Below, one piece after another: positions 8,458 through 15,943 of a DNA stretch of 33,873 nucleotides. The stretch is from assembly GCA_013822395.1 (NCBI GenBank), contig PNKK01000025.1, positions 1 to 33,873 of the forward strand, in the 5' to 3' direction. How positions within the stretch are numbered: the first letter of the stretch is position 1; every line of letters starts with the position of its first letter. Source of the stretch: Anaerolinea sp. (GTDB lineage Bacteria; Chloroflexota; Limnocylindria; Limnocylindrales; CSP1-4). The notes below the pieces were generated by a model. It worked only from the letters and a program-made list of their open reading frames with translations, was not told the DNA's origin and did no database searches. Position numbers and translations under genes: made by a program.

Positions 8458-9602
8458 CTGACGAACGCCTCCGGCGATGGCGAATGATCCTCGGCGGCGC
8501 CGAAGTCGATGGGACCGGGGTCGCCCTCGCCGGCGACGACCTCAAGCGCGACCAGGCGCTGGAGCGCCTCTACGATGCCGAGCGCCAGGCTGGACTCGGC
8601 GGTTCGTCGCCCGCGGTCGTGCGTTGGCTCGGAGACATCCGCACGTACTTCCCGAGCTCCGTCGTGTCGGTCATGCAGCACGACGCGCTCGAGCGGCTCA
8701 ACCTCCGGCGGATGCTCCTCGAGCCCGAGCTCCTCGCGACGGTCCAGCCAGACCTCGAGCTCGCGACCGAGCTGATCGCCCTGGGATCGGTCATGCCGTC
8801 CGAGACGCGCGACACGGCGCGCACGATCGTCCGCCAGGTTGTCGAGGACGTCGAGCGGCGTCTCGCCAGCCCGCTGCGCCAGGAGATCAGCGGCGCCCTC
8901 AATCGGGCGAGCGTGACGCGCCGGCCACGCCATCGCGACATCGACTGGGACCGGACGATCCGACGCAACCTGCGCCACTACCAGCCCGACTACCGGACGG
9001 TCATTCCGGAGATGCTGCTCGGGCACGCGCGTCGGGCATCGGCCCTGCGCGACGTCATCATCGCGGTCGACCAGTCGGGGTCGATGGCGGCGTCGGTCGT
9101 CTACTCCTCGGTGTTCGCCGCGGTGATGGCCTCGATCCGATCGGTCGAGACGCGGCTCGTGGTCTTCGACACCTCGGTCGTCGATCTGACGGAGCTTCTC
9201 GACGACCCGGTCGAGGTGCTGTTCGGGACCCAGCTCGGGGGCGGCACCGACATCAACCGGGCGGTCGGCTACTGCCAGACACTCGTGCGCCGTCCATCCG
9301 ACACCATCTTCGTGCTCATCAGCGACCTATACGAGGGTGGCGTCGAGCGCGAGCTTCTCACCCGGGTATCGCAGGTGCTCGGGTCAGGGGTGTCCGTCAT
9401 CGTGCTCCTGGCGCTGTCTGACAGGGGCGCACCGTCGTTCGACAACGAGCTGGCGGCGAAGCTCGCCGCCCTCGGCGCGCCCGCGTTCGCGTGCACGCCG
9501 GACCAGTTCCCGGGACTCATGGCGACCGCGATCGAGCGGCGCGACATCGGTCGCTGGGCGGCCGACGAGGGGATCGCCCTCGAGCGCCCAAAGGAGGGCT
9601 GA
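8454..9602 (+). CDS. VWA domain protein (YehP-like)
   Basis: A 382-aa protein with a von Willebrand factor A domain in its C-terminal half. The metal-ion-dependent adhesion site is complete: DQSGSM with D206, the GGGTD threonine T265, and the third acidic residue D291 in LISDLYEGG. The N-terminal 200 residues are helical and typical of VWA proteins paired with MoxR ATPases. No signal peptide or membrane segment is seen, so it should act in the cytoplasm. I place the start at ATG 8454, overlapping the DUF5682 stop by four bases; the longer open frame upstream is antiparallel coding noise inside DUF5682. It is the last gene of the operon. Confidence 0.88.
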   Translation: MTDERLRRWRMILGGAEVDGTGVALAGDDLKRDQALERLYDAERQAGLGGSSPAVVRWLGDIRTYFPSSVVSVMQHDALERLNLRRMLLEPELLATVQPDLELATELIALGSVMPSETRDTARTIVRQVVEDVERRLASPLRQEISGALNRASVTRRPRHRDIDWDRTIRRNLRHYQPDYRTVIPEMLLGHARRASALRDVIIAVDQSGSMAASVVYSSVFAAVMASIRSVETRLVVFDTSVVDLTELLDDPVEVLFGTQLGGGTDINRAVGYCQTLVRRPSDTIFVLISDLYEGGVERELLTRVSQVLGSGVSVIVLLALSDRGAPSFDNELAAKLAALGAPAFACTPDQFPGLMATAIERRDIGRWAADEGIALERPKEG

Positions 9603-9706
9603 AGCAGGGCCACGTCCGGGGAGGCATGGTGACTGACGGTTCTCCACAACCACGCTGAATTGGATGCGTGAGAGCACACAGGCGTCGCCGAGGTCCGTCC
9701 CGGCGC

Positions 9707-9734
9707 TTGACAATAGTGTGTGACACACATTAGT
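9707..9734 (+). promoter_or_regulatory. Promoter and operator of the padR gene
   Basis: A consensus -35 TTGACA (9707-9712) is followed after 16 bases by ATTAGT (9729-9734). Inside the spacer is the palindrome TGTGTG-A-CACACA (9717-9729), extendable by TA/TA pairs on both sides. PadR repressors bind ATGT/ACAT-like palindromes, so this is very likely an autoregulatory operator. Transcription would start around 9741-9744, at or next to the ATG, which lacks a ribosome site, so the mRNA is probably leaderless. The rest of 9603-9706 shows nothing recognisable. Confidence 0.7.
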
Positions 9735-9743
9735 GTCCCCACC

Positions 9744-10085
9744 ATGCAACCAGACGAGCTGCTCGGAGCCCATCGGCAGGAGCTGCGCCGAGGCACGACG
9801 GTGCTCGCCTGCTTGCTCGCCCTTCGGACGCCGGGGTATGGCTACGGCCTGCTGAAAACGCTCGACGCCGCCGGGATTCCGAGCGATGGGAACACCGTCT
9901 ACCCGCTCCTGCGGCGGCTCGAGGAGCGCGGCCTCCTTACGAGCGAGTGGAACACCGACGAGTCGCGGCCACGCAAGTTCTACCGGACGACGCCCGCGGG
10001 CTCGGCGCTGGCGGCGCAGCTGCTGACAGACGTGACCGACCTGACCACGTCCCTGCACGCCCTGGATGGAGGAACCGACCGATGA
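9744..10085 (+). CDS. PadR family transcriptional regulator
   Basis: A 113-aa winged-helix repressor. The PadR signature is clear: LLALRTPGYGYGLLKTLD, then NTVYPLLRRLEERGLL, then the beta-wing region with RPRKFYRTTPAG. It should bind the palindrome in its own promoter and repress this two-gene operon until an unknown signal is sensed. I chose ATG 9744 rather than the in-frame GTG 9720 because the GTG lies inside the operator. The 3' end overlaps the next gene by ATGA. Pairing of a PadR gene with a HAAS membrane protein is a common arrangement in Gram-positive-type bacteria. Confidence 0.9.
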   Translation: MQPDELLGAHRQELRRGTTVLACLLALRTPGYGYGLLKTLDAAGIPSDGNTVYPLLRRLEERGLLTSEWNTDESRPRKFYRTTPAGSALAAQLLTDVTDLTTSLHALDGGTDR

Positions 10086-11086
10086 CCTCGTGGACGGAGC
10101 GCTACCTGGCGGCGGCGCTGCGGAGCATCCCGGAGCCGAAGCGCGCCGACGTGGAGCGGGAGCTCCGCTCATCGATCGCCGATGCGGTCGAGGAGCGGGT
10201 CGCGGCGGGCGAAGACCGCCTTGCCGCCGAGCGGGTTGTTCTCGAGGGTCTCGGCGACCCCGCGCTGCTGGCCGCTGCGTACACCGGTCGGCCGGCGTAC
10301 CTCATCGGCCCCGAGCTCTTTCCGCTCTACCGGCGGTTCGTGCCGCGCCTGATCGCCATCGTCGTGCCGATCGCGGCCGTCGTGCTGATGGGCGCTCAGC
10401 TCCTGGGTGGTGGGACGTACGCCGACGCCGTGGCGGCCGGCATCGGGGGCGCCGTGTCGGTCGCGATCCAGATCGCCTTCTGGACGACGGTCACGTTCGT
10501 GTTCCTCGAGCGCGCCGAGTCCGCGCGCGAGGCGCGGACCGAGATCGTCGCGACCGGACGATGGACGGTCGACATGCTGCCGGAGCCATCGGCCGCTCGG
10601 GTGACGGCCGGCGAATCCGTGGGCGAGGTCGTCACCGTCCTGATCACCATCGGCGGCCTGCTCTTCCTGCGCAACCTCTCGGGGGCGAACGACGCGTCGG
10701 GCGCGGCCATTCAGCTGTTCGCTCCCGCGCTCACAGACTTCTGGTTCCCGGTGCTGATCGCCGTGCTCGCCGCCCTGGCCGTCCTCCAGGTGATGGTGTT
10801 CGTCGTCGGTCGCTGGACGATGATGCTGGCCGTTGGCCACGCCGTGCTTCAGGCCGCCTTCGCGGTGCCGATCGTCGTGCTGGCCCTGAATGGGACGCTG
10901 ATCAACCCCGCATTCGCCGAGCACGTCGGCTGGCCGCCGCTCGCCGAGGGCGATGGCCCGGTCATGTTGGCCGTCGCGGTTGGCACGACGCTCGTGAACG
11001 GCTGGGAGATCGTGAGCACGTTCCGTCGTGCGCGACGCGCGCAGCGCGCCGGTCCCTTTATCGGCGCATCGCCTCGATCGGCCTGA
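10082..11086 (+). CDS. HAAS-domain membrane protein, partner of PadR
   Basis: A 334-aa membrane protein. Residues 1-65 form a short soluble helical domain (RYLAAALRSIPEPKRADVERELRS, then LGDPALLAAAY further on) of the HAAS/permease-prefix type found beside PadR regulators. The rest has about six hydrophobic segments, for example around LIAIVVPIAAVVLMGAQLL, VGEVVTVLITIGGLLFL, LIAVLAALAVLQVMVFVV and HAVLQAAFAVPIVVLAL. The start at ATG 10082 has TGGAGGAA upstream and overlaps the padR stop. It is probably the target or sensor half of the module; its activity is not known. Confidence 0.75.
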   Translation: MTSWTERYLAAALRSIPEPKRADVERELRSSIADAVEERVAAGEDRLAAERVVLEGLGDPALLAAAYTGRPAYLIGPELFPLYRRFVPRLIAIVVPIAAVVLMGAQLLGGGTYADAVAAGIGGAVSVAIQIAFWTTVTFVFLERAESAREARTEIVATGRWTVDMLPEPSAARVTAGESVGEVVTVLITIGGLLFLRNLSGANDASGAAIQLFAPALTDFWFPVLIAVLAALAVLQVMVFVVGRWTMMLAVGHAVLQAAFAVPIVVLALNGTLINPAFAEHVGWPPLAEGDGPVMLAVAVGTTLVNGWEIVSTFRRARRAQRAGPFIGASPRSA

Positions 11087-11119
11087 ACGGAGCACGTCGA
11101 TGAGAGTCGGACCCGCCTC

Positions 11120-11142
11120 GGGCCGCATGCCTGGTGCGGCTC
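11120..11142 (+). terminator. Hairpin after the PadR operon
   Basis: GGGCCGCA (11120-11127) and TGCGGCTC (11135-11142) form an 8-bp stem with one G-T pair and a 7-base loop, 33 bases after the membrane-protein stop. There is no T run, so a terminator role is uncertain. Confidence 0.35.
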
Positions 11143-11175
11143 GTTCGCCCTATCGTGTCGGGTTGGTCAAGATCA

Positions 11176-11193
11176 AGTATCACATGTGATACT
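11176..11193 (+). promoter_or_regulatory. 18-bp perfect palindrome, toxin-antitoxin operator
   Basis: AGTATCACATGTGATACT is a perfect palindrome ending 8 bases before the antitoxin ATG. Antitoxins of this class repress their own promoter by binding such palindromes. GATACT (11188-11193) could be the -10 box with TTGGTC (11163-11168) as a poor -35 at 19 bases spacing, which would again give a nearly leaderless mRNA. Confidence 0.75.
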
Positions 11194-11201
11194 CTCCATG
11201 A

Positions 11202-11438
11202 ATGCCTGAGGTCACGATCCGCGAGCTTCGGCATCGAGGTGGCGACGTGGTCGACCGCGTCGCAGCCGGCGAGCGGCTGACGATCACTCGCGGCGGGAGA
11301 CCGGTGGCCGAGCTGCGCCCCGTGCACGGCAGCGCCATGACGGCCACCGTGCTGCTGGGACGATGGCGCCGGCTGCCGGCCCTGAACGCTGCCGCGCTGC
11401 GCGCCGATCTGGACGCAACGCTGGAGTCGGGCCTGTGA
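11202..11438 (+). CDS. Type II antitoxin, Phd/YefM-like
   Basis: A 78-aa protein. The N terminus MPEVTIRELRHRGGDVVDRV, then ERLTITRGGRPVAELRPV, is the typical Phd/YefM-type DNA-binding fold (Ser/Arg-rich helix, then the I-T-x-x-G-x-P-V-A strand). The C-terminal tail should wrap the toxin. ATG 11202 is preferred: the ATG at 11198 runs into a stop after three codons. Its TGA overlaps the toxin start codon (GTGA at 11435-11438), the normal arrangement for coupled antitoxin-toxin synthesis. The palindrome upstream is its likely operator. Confidence 0.85.
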   Translation: MPEVTIRELRHRGGDVVDRVAAGERLTITRGGRPVAELRPVHGSAMTATVLLGRWRRLPALNAAALRADLDATLESGL

Positions 11439-11866
11439 CCCAGGACCCTTCGGGCCTCCTTGACACTAACACCCTCATCCTGCTGCCACGTCTCACCGAC
11501 CCGGCGGTCCTCCCCGAGCGACCGGCCATCTCGGCGATCACCCTTGCGGAGCTGAGCGTCGGTCCGTTGGTTGCGACCGATCCCGCCGAGCGGGCGGCTC
11601 GGCTCGCCCACCTCCAGCAAGCCGAGGCCGATTTCGATCCGCTCCCCTTCGACGCCGATGCGGCGCGCGCATTTGGCCAAGCCGCGGCCTCGCTCCGGCG
11701 CTCCGGACGGAAGGCGTCAGCGCGGGCGTACGACGCGATGATCGCCGCGATCGCGATCGCCAACGGCCTGCCGCTCCACACCTGCGACCCGGACGATTTC
11801 GCGGACATCGATGGTCTGACCGTGGTCGCGGTCGCCCACCCTGACGGTCCCCCCGAAGCGGTCTGA
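11435..11866 (+). CDS. PIN-domain toxin, VapC family
   Basis: A 143-aa PIN-domain ribonuclease. Acidic active-site residues are visible: Asp in LLDTNTL near residue 10, Glu in ITLAELSVG near 40, Asp in RAYDAMIAAIA near 104, and Asp residues in TCDPDDF near 122. VapC toxins cleave tRNA or rRNA when the antitoxin is degraded. The start is GTG 11435, overlapping the antitoxin stop by four bases. The longer frame upstream is a shadow of the antitoxin gene. The gap 11867-11953 that follows holds nothing I recognise. Confidence 0.87.
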   Translation: MTQDPSGLLDTNTLILLPRLTDPAVLPERPAISAITLAELSVGPLVATDPAERAARLAHLQQAEADFDPLPFDADAARAFGQAAASLRRSGRKASARAYDAMIAAIAIANGLPLHTCDPDDFADIDGLTVVAVAHPDGPPEAV

Positions 11867-11953
11867 TGGACTCCACCCGGTCGGGCGCCCATCGCGACCC
11901 CAGCTCGTCAAGGACGCCGGCGGCCGCGCCCTACCCGCCGTGACCGTCGGGAC

Positions 11954-12970
11954 TCAACCAACGAGCCGGTCGGGCGTTTCCAACAGGCCGACTACGCTGT
12001 CCAGGAACGCCGCGGCCGGCGCGCCGTCGACCACCTGGTGATCGAACGTGAGGCTGAGCACGACCACGGTCTGGGCGACGATGGACCCGTCGACGACGAC
12101 CGCTCGCGGCCGGGCCCGGCCGAGACCCAGGATCGCGGTCTGGGGCGGGTTCAGCAGCGGGGTGAAGGCGTCGATGCGATGGCCACCGAGGTTGGTGACC
12201 GAGAAGCAGCCACCCTCGGTCTCGCCGGGCTCCAAGCGCCCCGCCCGGGCGCGCTCGGCCAAGGCCGCGACCTCGACACCGAGCTCCTGAAGCGACCGCC
12301 GATCAGCGTCCCGGACGACCGGCACGATCAGCCCGTCGTCGAGTGCGACCGCCACACCGACATCGATGCGCTCGGGATGAGCCAGGTCGTCCCCGGTCAG
12401 GCGGGCCGCGACGCGCGGGTGCTCGCGCAGCGCGAGGGCGCTCGCCCGGACGGCCGCCTCGGTGTACGTGACGCGCCGGCCCCAGGACGAGCCCCACTCG
12501 GAGAGGCGCTCGGCCAGCTCGGTCACGTCGGCCTCGGCGGTGAGCGTCAGCTGGGCGGTCGCGGCCAGGCCGGTCCGGAGCCGCTCGGCGATCGCCCGCC
12601 GCATCGCCGTGAGCGGCTCCGGTTCAAGCTTGCGAGTCGCGGCGGGCGCCTCTGCGGCCGCCACAGGCGCGGAACCGATTACGTCAGGCGAAGCTCCGAT
12701 GACGTCGGCGGACAGCCCCGGGACGACGCCCTCGGCCGGCTCGATCTTCGCGATCACAGCGTCCTGTCGCACGATGCCGCCCGGCGCGACGAGCAACTCC
12801 CCCACCCTCCCGGCCGCGGTGGCGCGAACTTCTGACGACACCTTCTCGACCTGGACCTCGGCCACCAGGTCGCCCTCGCGAACCGTGTCCCCGGGCTCCA
12901 CGAACCAGGTGACCAGGACCCCCTCCTCCACCGCGTCCGACAGACGCGGCATCACAACCTCGTGACCCAT
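11954..12970 (-). CDS. acoC: Dihydrolipoamide acetyltransferase (E2) of a 2-oxoacid/acetoin dehydrogenase
   Basis: A 338-aa E2 that passes the acyl group from E1 to CoA. A single lipoyl domain covers residues 1-78, with the lipoylated Lys at K43 (VQVEKVSSEV). A flexible Ala/Pro linker follows, then the catalytic acetyltransferase domain from about 115, with the active-site motif DHQVVDG near the C terminus. The peripheral subunit-binding domain expected between lipoyl and catalytic domains is not visible: the linker lacks the usual R-x-L-A-x-E-x-G-V-D pattern. No E3 gene is in the operon, so E3 would be shared and held another way. It is the last gene of acoX-lplA-acoA-acoB-acoC; GAGGGAG precedes the ATG. 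The pyruvate E2 is the alternative name; acetoin is preferred because of acoX. Confidence 0.82.
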   Translation of the reverse strand: MGHEVVMPRLSDAVEEGVLVTWFVEPGDTVREGDLVAEVQVEKVSSEVRATAAGRVGELLVAPGGIVRQDAVIAKIEPAEGVVPGLSADVIGASPDVIGSAPVAAAEAPAATRKLEPEPLTAMRRAIAERLRTGLAATAQLTLTAEADVTELAERLSEWGSSWGRRVTYTEAAVRASALALREHPRVAARLTGDDLAHPERIDVGVAVALDDGLIVPVVRDADRRSLQELGVEVAALAERARAGRLEPGETEGGCFSVTNLGGHRIDAFTPLLNPPQTAILGLGRARPRAVVVDGSIVAQTVVVLSLTFDHQVVDGAPAAAFLDSVVGLLETPDRLVG

Positions 12971-12993
12971 GGCGTGCTCCCTCGTTTGGATGA

Positions 12994-13026
12994 CCGGCGC
13001 CGGGCGAGCAGGTCGCCCGGCGCCGG
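12994..13026 (-). other. 14-bp perfect hairpin between acoB and acoC
   Basis: CCGGCGCCGGGCGA (12994-13007) and TCGCCCGGCGCCGG (13013-13026) are perfectly complementary around a 5-base loop. It fills most of the 66-base gap between acoB and acoC. No T run follows on the minus strand, so it is more likely a partial terminator or mRNA-stability element setting the E1:E2 ratio than a full terminator. Confidence 0.6.
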
Positions 13027-13036
13027 GTGCGATCGC

Positions 13037-14053
13037 TCAGGCCATGAGCTGCCGTGCCGCGGCGGCGATCTTGTCGCGGTCCGGCAGGCAGAACTGCTCG
13101 AGCGGCCGGGAGTACGGGATCGGGACGTCCGGATAGGTCAGGCGGACCGGTGGTCGCTCGAGCCGGCCCCAGGCCCCCTCGATGACCGTCGAGACGACCT
13201 CGCCGGACAGCCCGAAGCTCCGGTAGTCCTCGTCGACCACGAGCAGCCGGCGCGTCTTGGACACCGACGCGACGATCGCCTCGCGGTCGAGCGGGATCAC
13301 CGTCCTGAGGTCGAGCACCTCGGCCTCGATCCCCTCCTTCGCCAGCTCGTCGGCCGCGTCGAGCGCCCGATGGACCATCAGCGAGAGGGTGACGATGGTG
13401 AGGTCCCGGCCCTCGCGCTTGACGTCGGCCTTGCCGATCGGGACCGTGTAGGCCTCCTCGGGGACGTGGGCCGTGGCGCGCGGGTTCGGTGTCATCCAGC
13501 CGAGCCCCATGATCCCCTTGTGGAACATGTAGAGGACGGGGTTGTCATCCCGGATGGCGGCGGTCATCAGGCCCTTCGCGTCGTAGGGCGTTGAGGGCAC
13601 GACGATCTTCATCCCGGGCAGGTGGGCGAACATCCCGTAGAGCGTCTGGGAGTGCTGCGCGGCGTCGCCGTAGCCGCCGCCGATCGCGGTGGTCACGACG
13701 ACCGGCACGTTGAGCGCCCCGCCGGACTCGTAGTGGATCTTCGCCATGTGGTTGTAGATCTGGTCCATGCAGACGCCGAAGAAGTCGACGAACATCAGCT
13801 CGACGATCGGCCGCGAGCCCGACAGGGCCGCCCCCGTCGCCGCCCCTATGAACGCCGTCTCCGAGATCGGCGTGTCCATGACCCGCTCGGGGCCGAACTT
13901 CTCGAGCAGGCCGGCGGTGGCCCCGAAGATGCCGCCGTAGGTCCCGATGTCCTCGCCCATGACGAAGACGCTGGGGTCCCGCTCCATCTCCATGGCGATC
14001 GCCTCGGAGATCGCCTTCGACGTCGTCAGCAGACGCTTGGTCTCGACTGCCAT
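13037..14053 (-). CDS. acoB: 2-oxoacid/acetoin dehydrogenase E1 beta subunit
   Basis: A 338-aa transketolase-like beta subunit of the thiamine-diphosphate E1 heterotetramer. Typical stretches are VFVMGEDIGTYGGIFGAT, the FGPERVMDTPISETAFIG segment, VDFFGVCMDQIYNHMAKI and VIPLDREAIVASV with VVDEDYRSFGLSGE in the C-terminal domain. With the alpha subunit it decarboxylates the substrate (acetoin or pyruvate) and acylates the lipoyl group of E2. GGAGGAG precedes ATG 14053. It follows acoA with 15 bases between, so the two are translated from one message. Confidence 0.9.
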   Translation of the reverse strand: MAVETKRLLTTSKAISEAIAMEMERDPSVFVMGEDIGTYGGIFGATAGLLEKFGPERVMDTPISETAFIGAATGAALSGSRPIVELMFVDFFGVCMDQIYNHMAKIHYESGGALNVPVVVTTAIGGGYGDAAQHSQTLYGMFAHLPGMKIVVPSTPYDAKGLMTAAIRDDNPVLYMFHKGIMGLGWMTPNPRATAHVPEEAYTVPIGKADVKREGRDLTIVTLSLMVHRALDAADELAKEGIEAEVLDLRTVIPLDREAIVASVSKTRRLLVVDEDYRSFGLSGEVVSTVIEGAWGRLERPPVRLTYPDVPIPYSRPLEQFCLPDRDKIAAAARQLMA

Positions 14054-14068
14054 CGCTGGCTCCTCCGA

Positions 14069-15052
14069 CTACGCGAAGACGTGCAGGAGCGCGGAGGCCG
14101 GCTCCGGGTAGGGGCTCGAGCGGGCGAACTCGATCGCCTCGCCGATCTCCGCCCGGGCACGGTCCCACGTGGCCTGCGCGTCCTGGCTGGTCATGACGCC
14201 CGTATCGATCAGGCGTCGTTCGTACACGCGGAGTGCGTCGCGCTCCTTGATGAGCGCGAACTCCTGCTTGCTCCGGTAGAGCTGCGGATCGCCCTCGAAG
14301 TGGCCGAACAGCCGGTCTGTCTTGACCTCGATGAGCGACGGGCCGCCCCCGCGCCGAGCGCGGGCGACCGCCTCGCCGGCCGCTTCATAGATCGCGACCG
14401 GGTCGTTGTCCGGGATGAGGACACCCGGGATGCCGTAGGCCGCCGCTCGGTCGCTGTTGTTGGCGATGGCGGTGGACTTCTCCTTGGGGACGCTGATCGC
14501 CCAGGCGTTGTCCTCACAGACGAAGACGACGCCGAGCTTCCAGAGGGCCGCCAGATTGAGCGATTCGTGGAATGCCCCCTGGTTCGCGGCACCTTCGCCG
14601 AAGAACGAGACCGCGATGTCGTCACGGTCCTGCTTCTTGAAGGCCAGGGCATGGCCGACCGCGGTGGGCATGCCCTCCGCGATGATCCCGCTGCACCCGA
14701 AGTTGGTTGCGGCATCGAACAGATGCATGTGGCCGCCCTTGCCGTGGCCAAGGCCGGTGTCCTTGCCGAAGATCTCGGCCGCCAGGCGCTTCATGTCCAT
14801 GCCGTGGGCAAGGGCCACGTGATGGGGTCGGTGGGTGGCCGTGACGGCGTCGGTCGACCGAAGATGGGCGCAGACGCCCGCCGCCACAGGCTCCTGACCG
14901 GCAGCCAGGTGCATCTCGCCCGGGACCGGCCCGGCCGCGATGTCGAAGGCCGGGGTCTTGCCCTCGAAATAGGCCTTCTGGATGGTCTCCTCGAACAGTC
15001 TGATCCGCACCATCTGGTGGTGCATCTCGCGCAATGTCTCGTTGCTGGGCAT
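14069..15052 (-). CDS. acoA: 2-oxoacid/acetoin dehydrogenase E1 alpha subunit
   Basis: A 327-aa thiamine-diphosphate-binding alpha subunit. The cofactor motif runs from FFGEGAANQGAFHESLNLAA to CEDNAWAIS (the G-x-G...N-N type motif, here with E in GEG). GKGGHMHL and GCSGIIAEGMPTAVGHALA are further E1-alpha hallmarks. The length and the GGHMHLFD start of the core resemble AcoA/PdhA of Gram-positive bacteria. Acetoin is favoured as substrate because an AcoX homologue heads the operon, but pyruvate or branched-chain acids cannot be excluded from sequence. Confidence 0.87.
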   Translation of the reverse strand: MPSNETLREMHHQMVRIRLFEETIQKAYFEGKTPAFDIAAGPVPGEMHLAAGQEPVAAGVCAHLRSTDAVTATHRPHHVALAHGMDMKRLAAEIFGKDTGLGHGKGGHMHLFDAATNFGCSGIIAEGMPTAVGHALAFKKQDRDDIAVSFFGEGAANQGAFHESLNLAALWKLGVVFVCEDNAWAISVPKEKSTAIANNSDRAAAYGIPGVLIPDNDPVAIYEAAGEAVARARRGGGPSLIEVKTDRLFGHFEGDPQLYRSKQEFALIKERDALRVYERRLIDTGVMTSQDAQATWDRARAEIGEAIEFARSSPYPEPASALLHVFA

Positions 15053-15127
15053 GGTTCGCAGTTCTCTCCATCACCCGTGTCTTGGACGCTGATTCGTGCG
15101 GAGCTCGACCCGTTCGATCACCTCCTC

Positions 15128-15943
15128 TCAGGCCGCGACGTCACGGGCCGCGACGTCGCCGGTCGCGTGCCACTCCGAACGCTCGTATCGCTCGGCGATG
15201 AGCCGGTCGGCGGTGGCCAATTCGCCCGGCTCCAGGGTGTCTGGTTGGATTGCCCGCCGGCCGCCGACGAGCGCGGCCACGACCGCGGCGTCAACCAGGG
15301 ACGCGGCGGGCGCACGCCCTCCGAGGGCCTGCGTCAGGGATGTGACCGGCATCCGCCGGCTCATGGTTCGCTCCCAGCGTGAATCACCCGGCGCGCCGGG
15401 ACCGGCAAGGACTCGGTTCAGCAGGCCCAGGTCGGCGTCCACCAGGAGCGTCGCGTGGACCAGCAGCGTCTCGCGACCGACCCAGGCCGCAACGCCGCTG
15501 ACCTTCGATTCCTCCACGAAGACCCCGCGCTCGGATGCCCGAGCCGGCAATCCGAAGGCGCGGACGGCCGCTGTGAGCGGCTCGGTGACGAGTCGATACA
15601 GACCTGGGATCCGGGTGAGCGTCGGGTCAGCGGCGAGGAGCGGATCGTCGCGGCGGATGACGAGGGTGACATCCAGGTTCCCGGGGTCCTGGTAGACGGC
15701 CCCGCCGCCGGTGAACCGCCGGAGGACCGGCACGCGAAACTCGCGGCAGGCAGCCTCATCAACCTCCGCGTGGACGACCTGCGCGCGACCCACGACAACG
15801 CAGCGCGAGAGCCGCCACAGCCGGAGCGTGGTGCGCGGCCTCACGCAACGGACGAGCGCCTCGTCAAGAGCGAGACCCCGGACAGGTTCGCGCGCGCCGT
15901 CGTCGGCCAGAAGACGCCAGACCGGGCGGACGCGGTATGTCAT
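15128..15943 (-). CDS. lplA: Lipoate-protein ligase A family protein
   Basis: A 271-aa biotin/lipoate A/B ligase-fold enzyme that would attach lipoate to the E2 lipoyl Lys (K43 of the acoC product). The signature RRFTGGGAVYQDPGNL is close to the family motif RRxSGGGAVYHDxGNxN; the usual His is Gln here. KVSGVAAWVGRETLLVHATL supplies the catalytic-Lys region. It lies in the operon of its likely substrate, overlapping acoX by ATGA at 15940-15943. It could instead be an octanoyl- or lipoyl-transferase of the LipM/LipL type, which share this fold. The C terminus ends in a short GDVAARDVAA repeat. Confidence 0.82.
   Translation of the reverse strand: MTYRVRPVWRLLADDGAREPVRGLALDEALVRCVRPRTTLRLWRLSRCVVVGRAQVVHAEVDEAACREFRVPVLRRFTGGGAVYQDPGNLDVTLVIRRDDPLLAADPTLTRIPGLYRLVTEPLTAAVRAFGLPARASERGVFVEESKVSGVAAWVGRETLLVHATLLVDADLGLLNRVLAGPGAPGDSRWERTMSRRMPVTSLTQALGGRAPAASLVDAAVVAALVGGRRAIQPDTLEPGELATADRLIAERYERSEWHATGDVAARDVAA

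Noticed and set aside
2222..9602. Calling the MoxR operon a proven defence system
   Set aside because: Gene content fits the YehL-type group, but nothing in the sequence shows an effector or sensor specific to phage or conflict.
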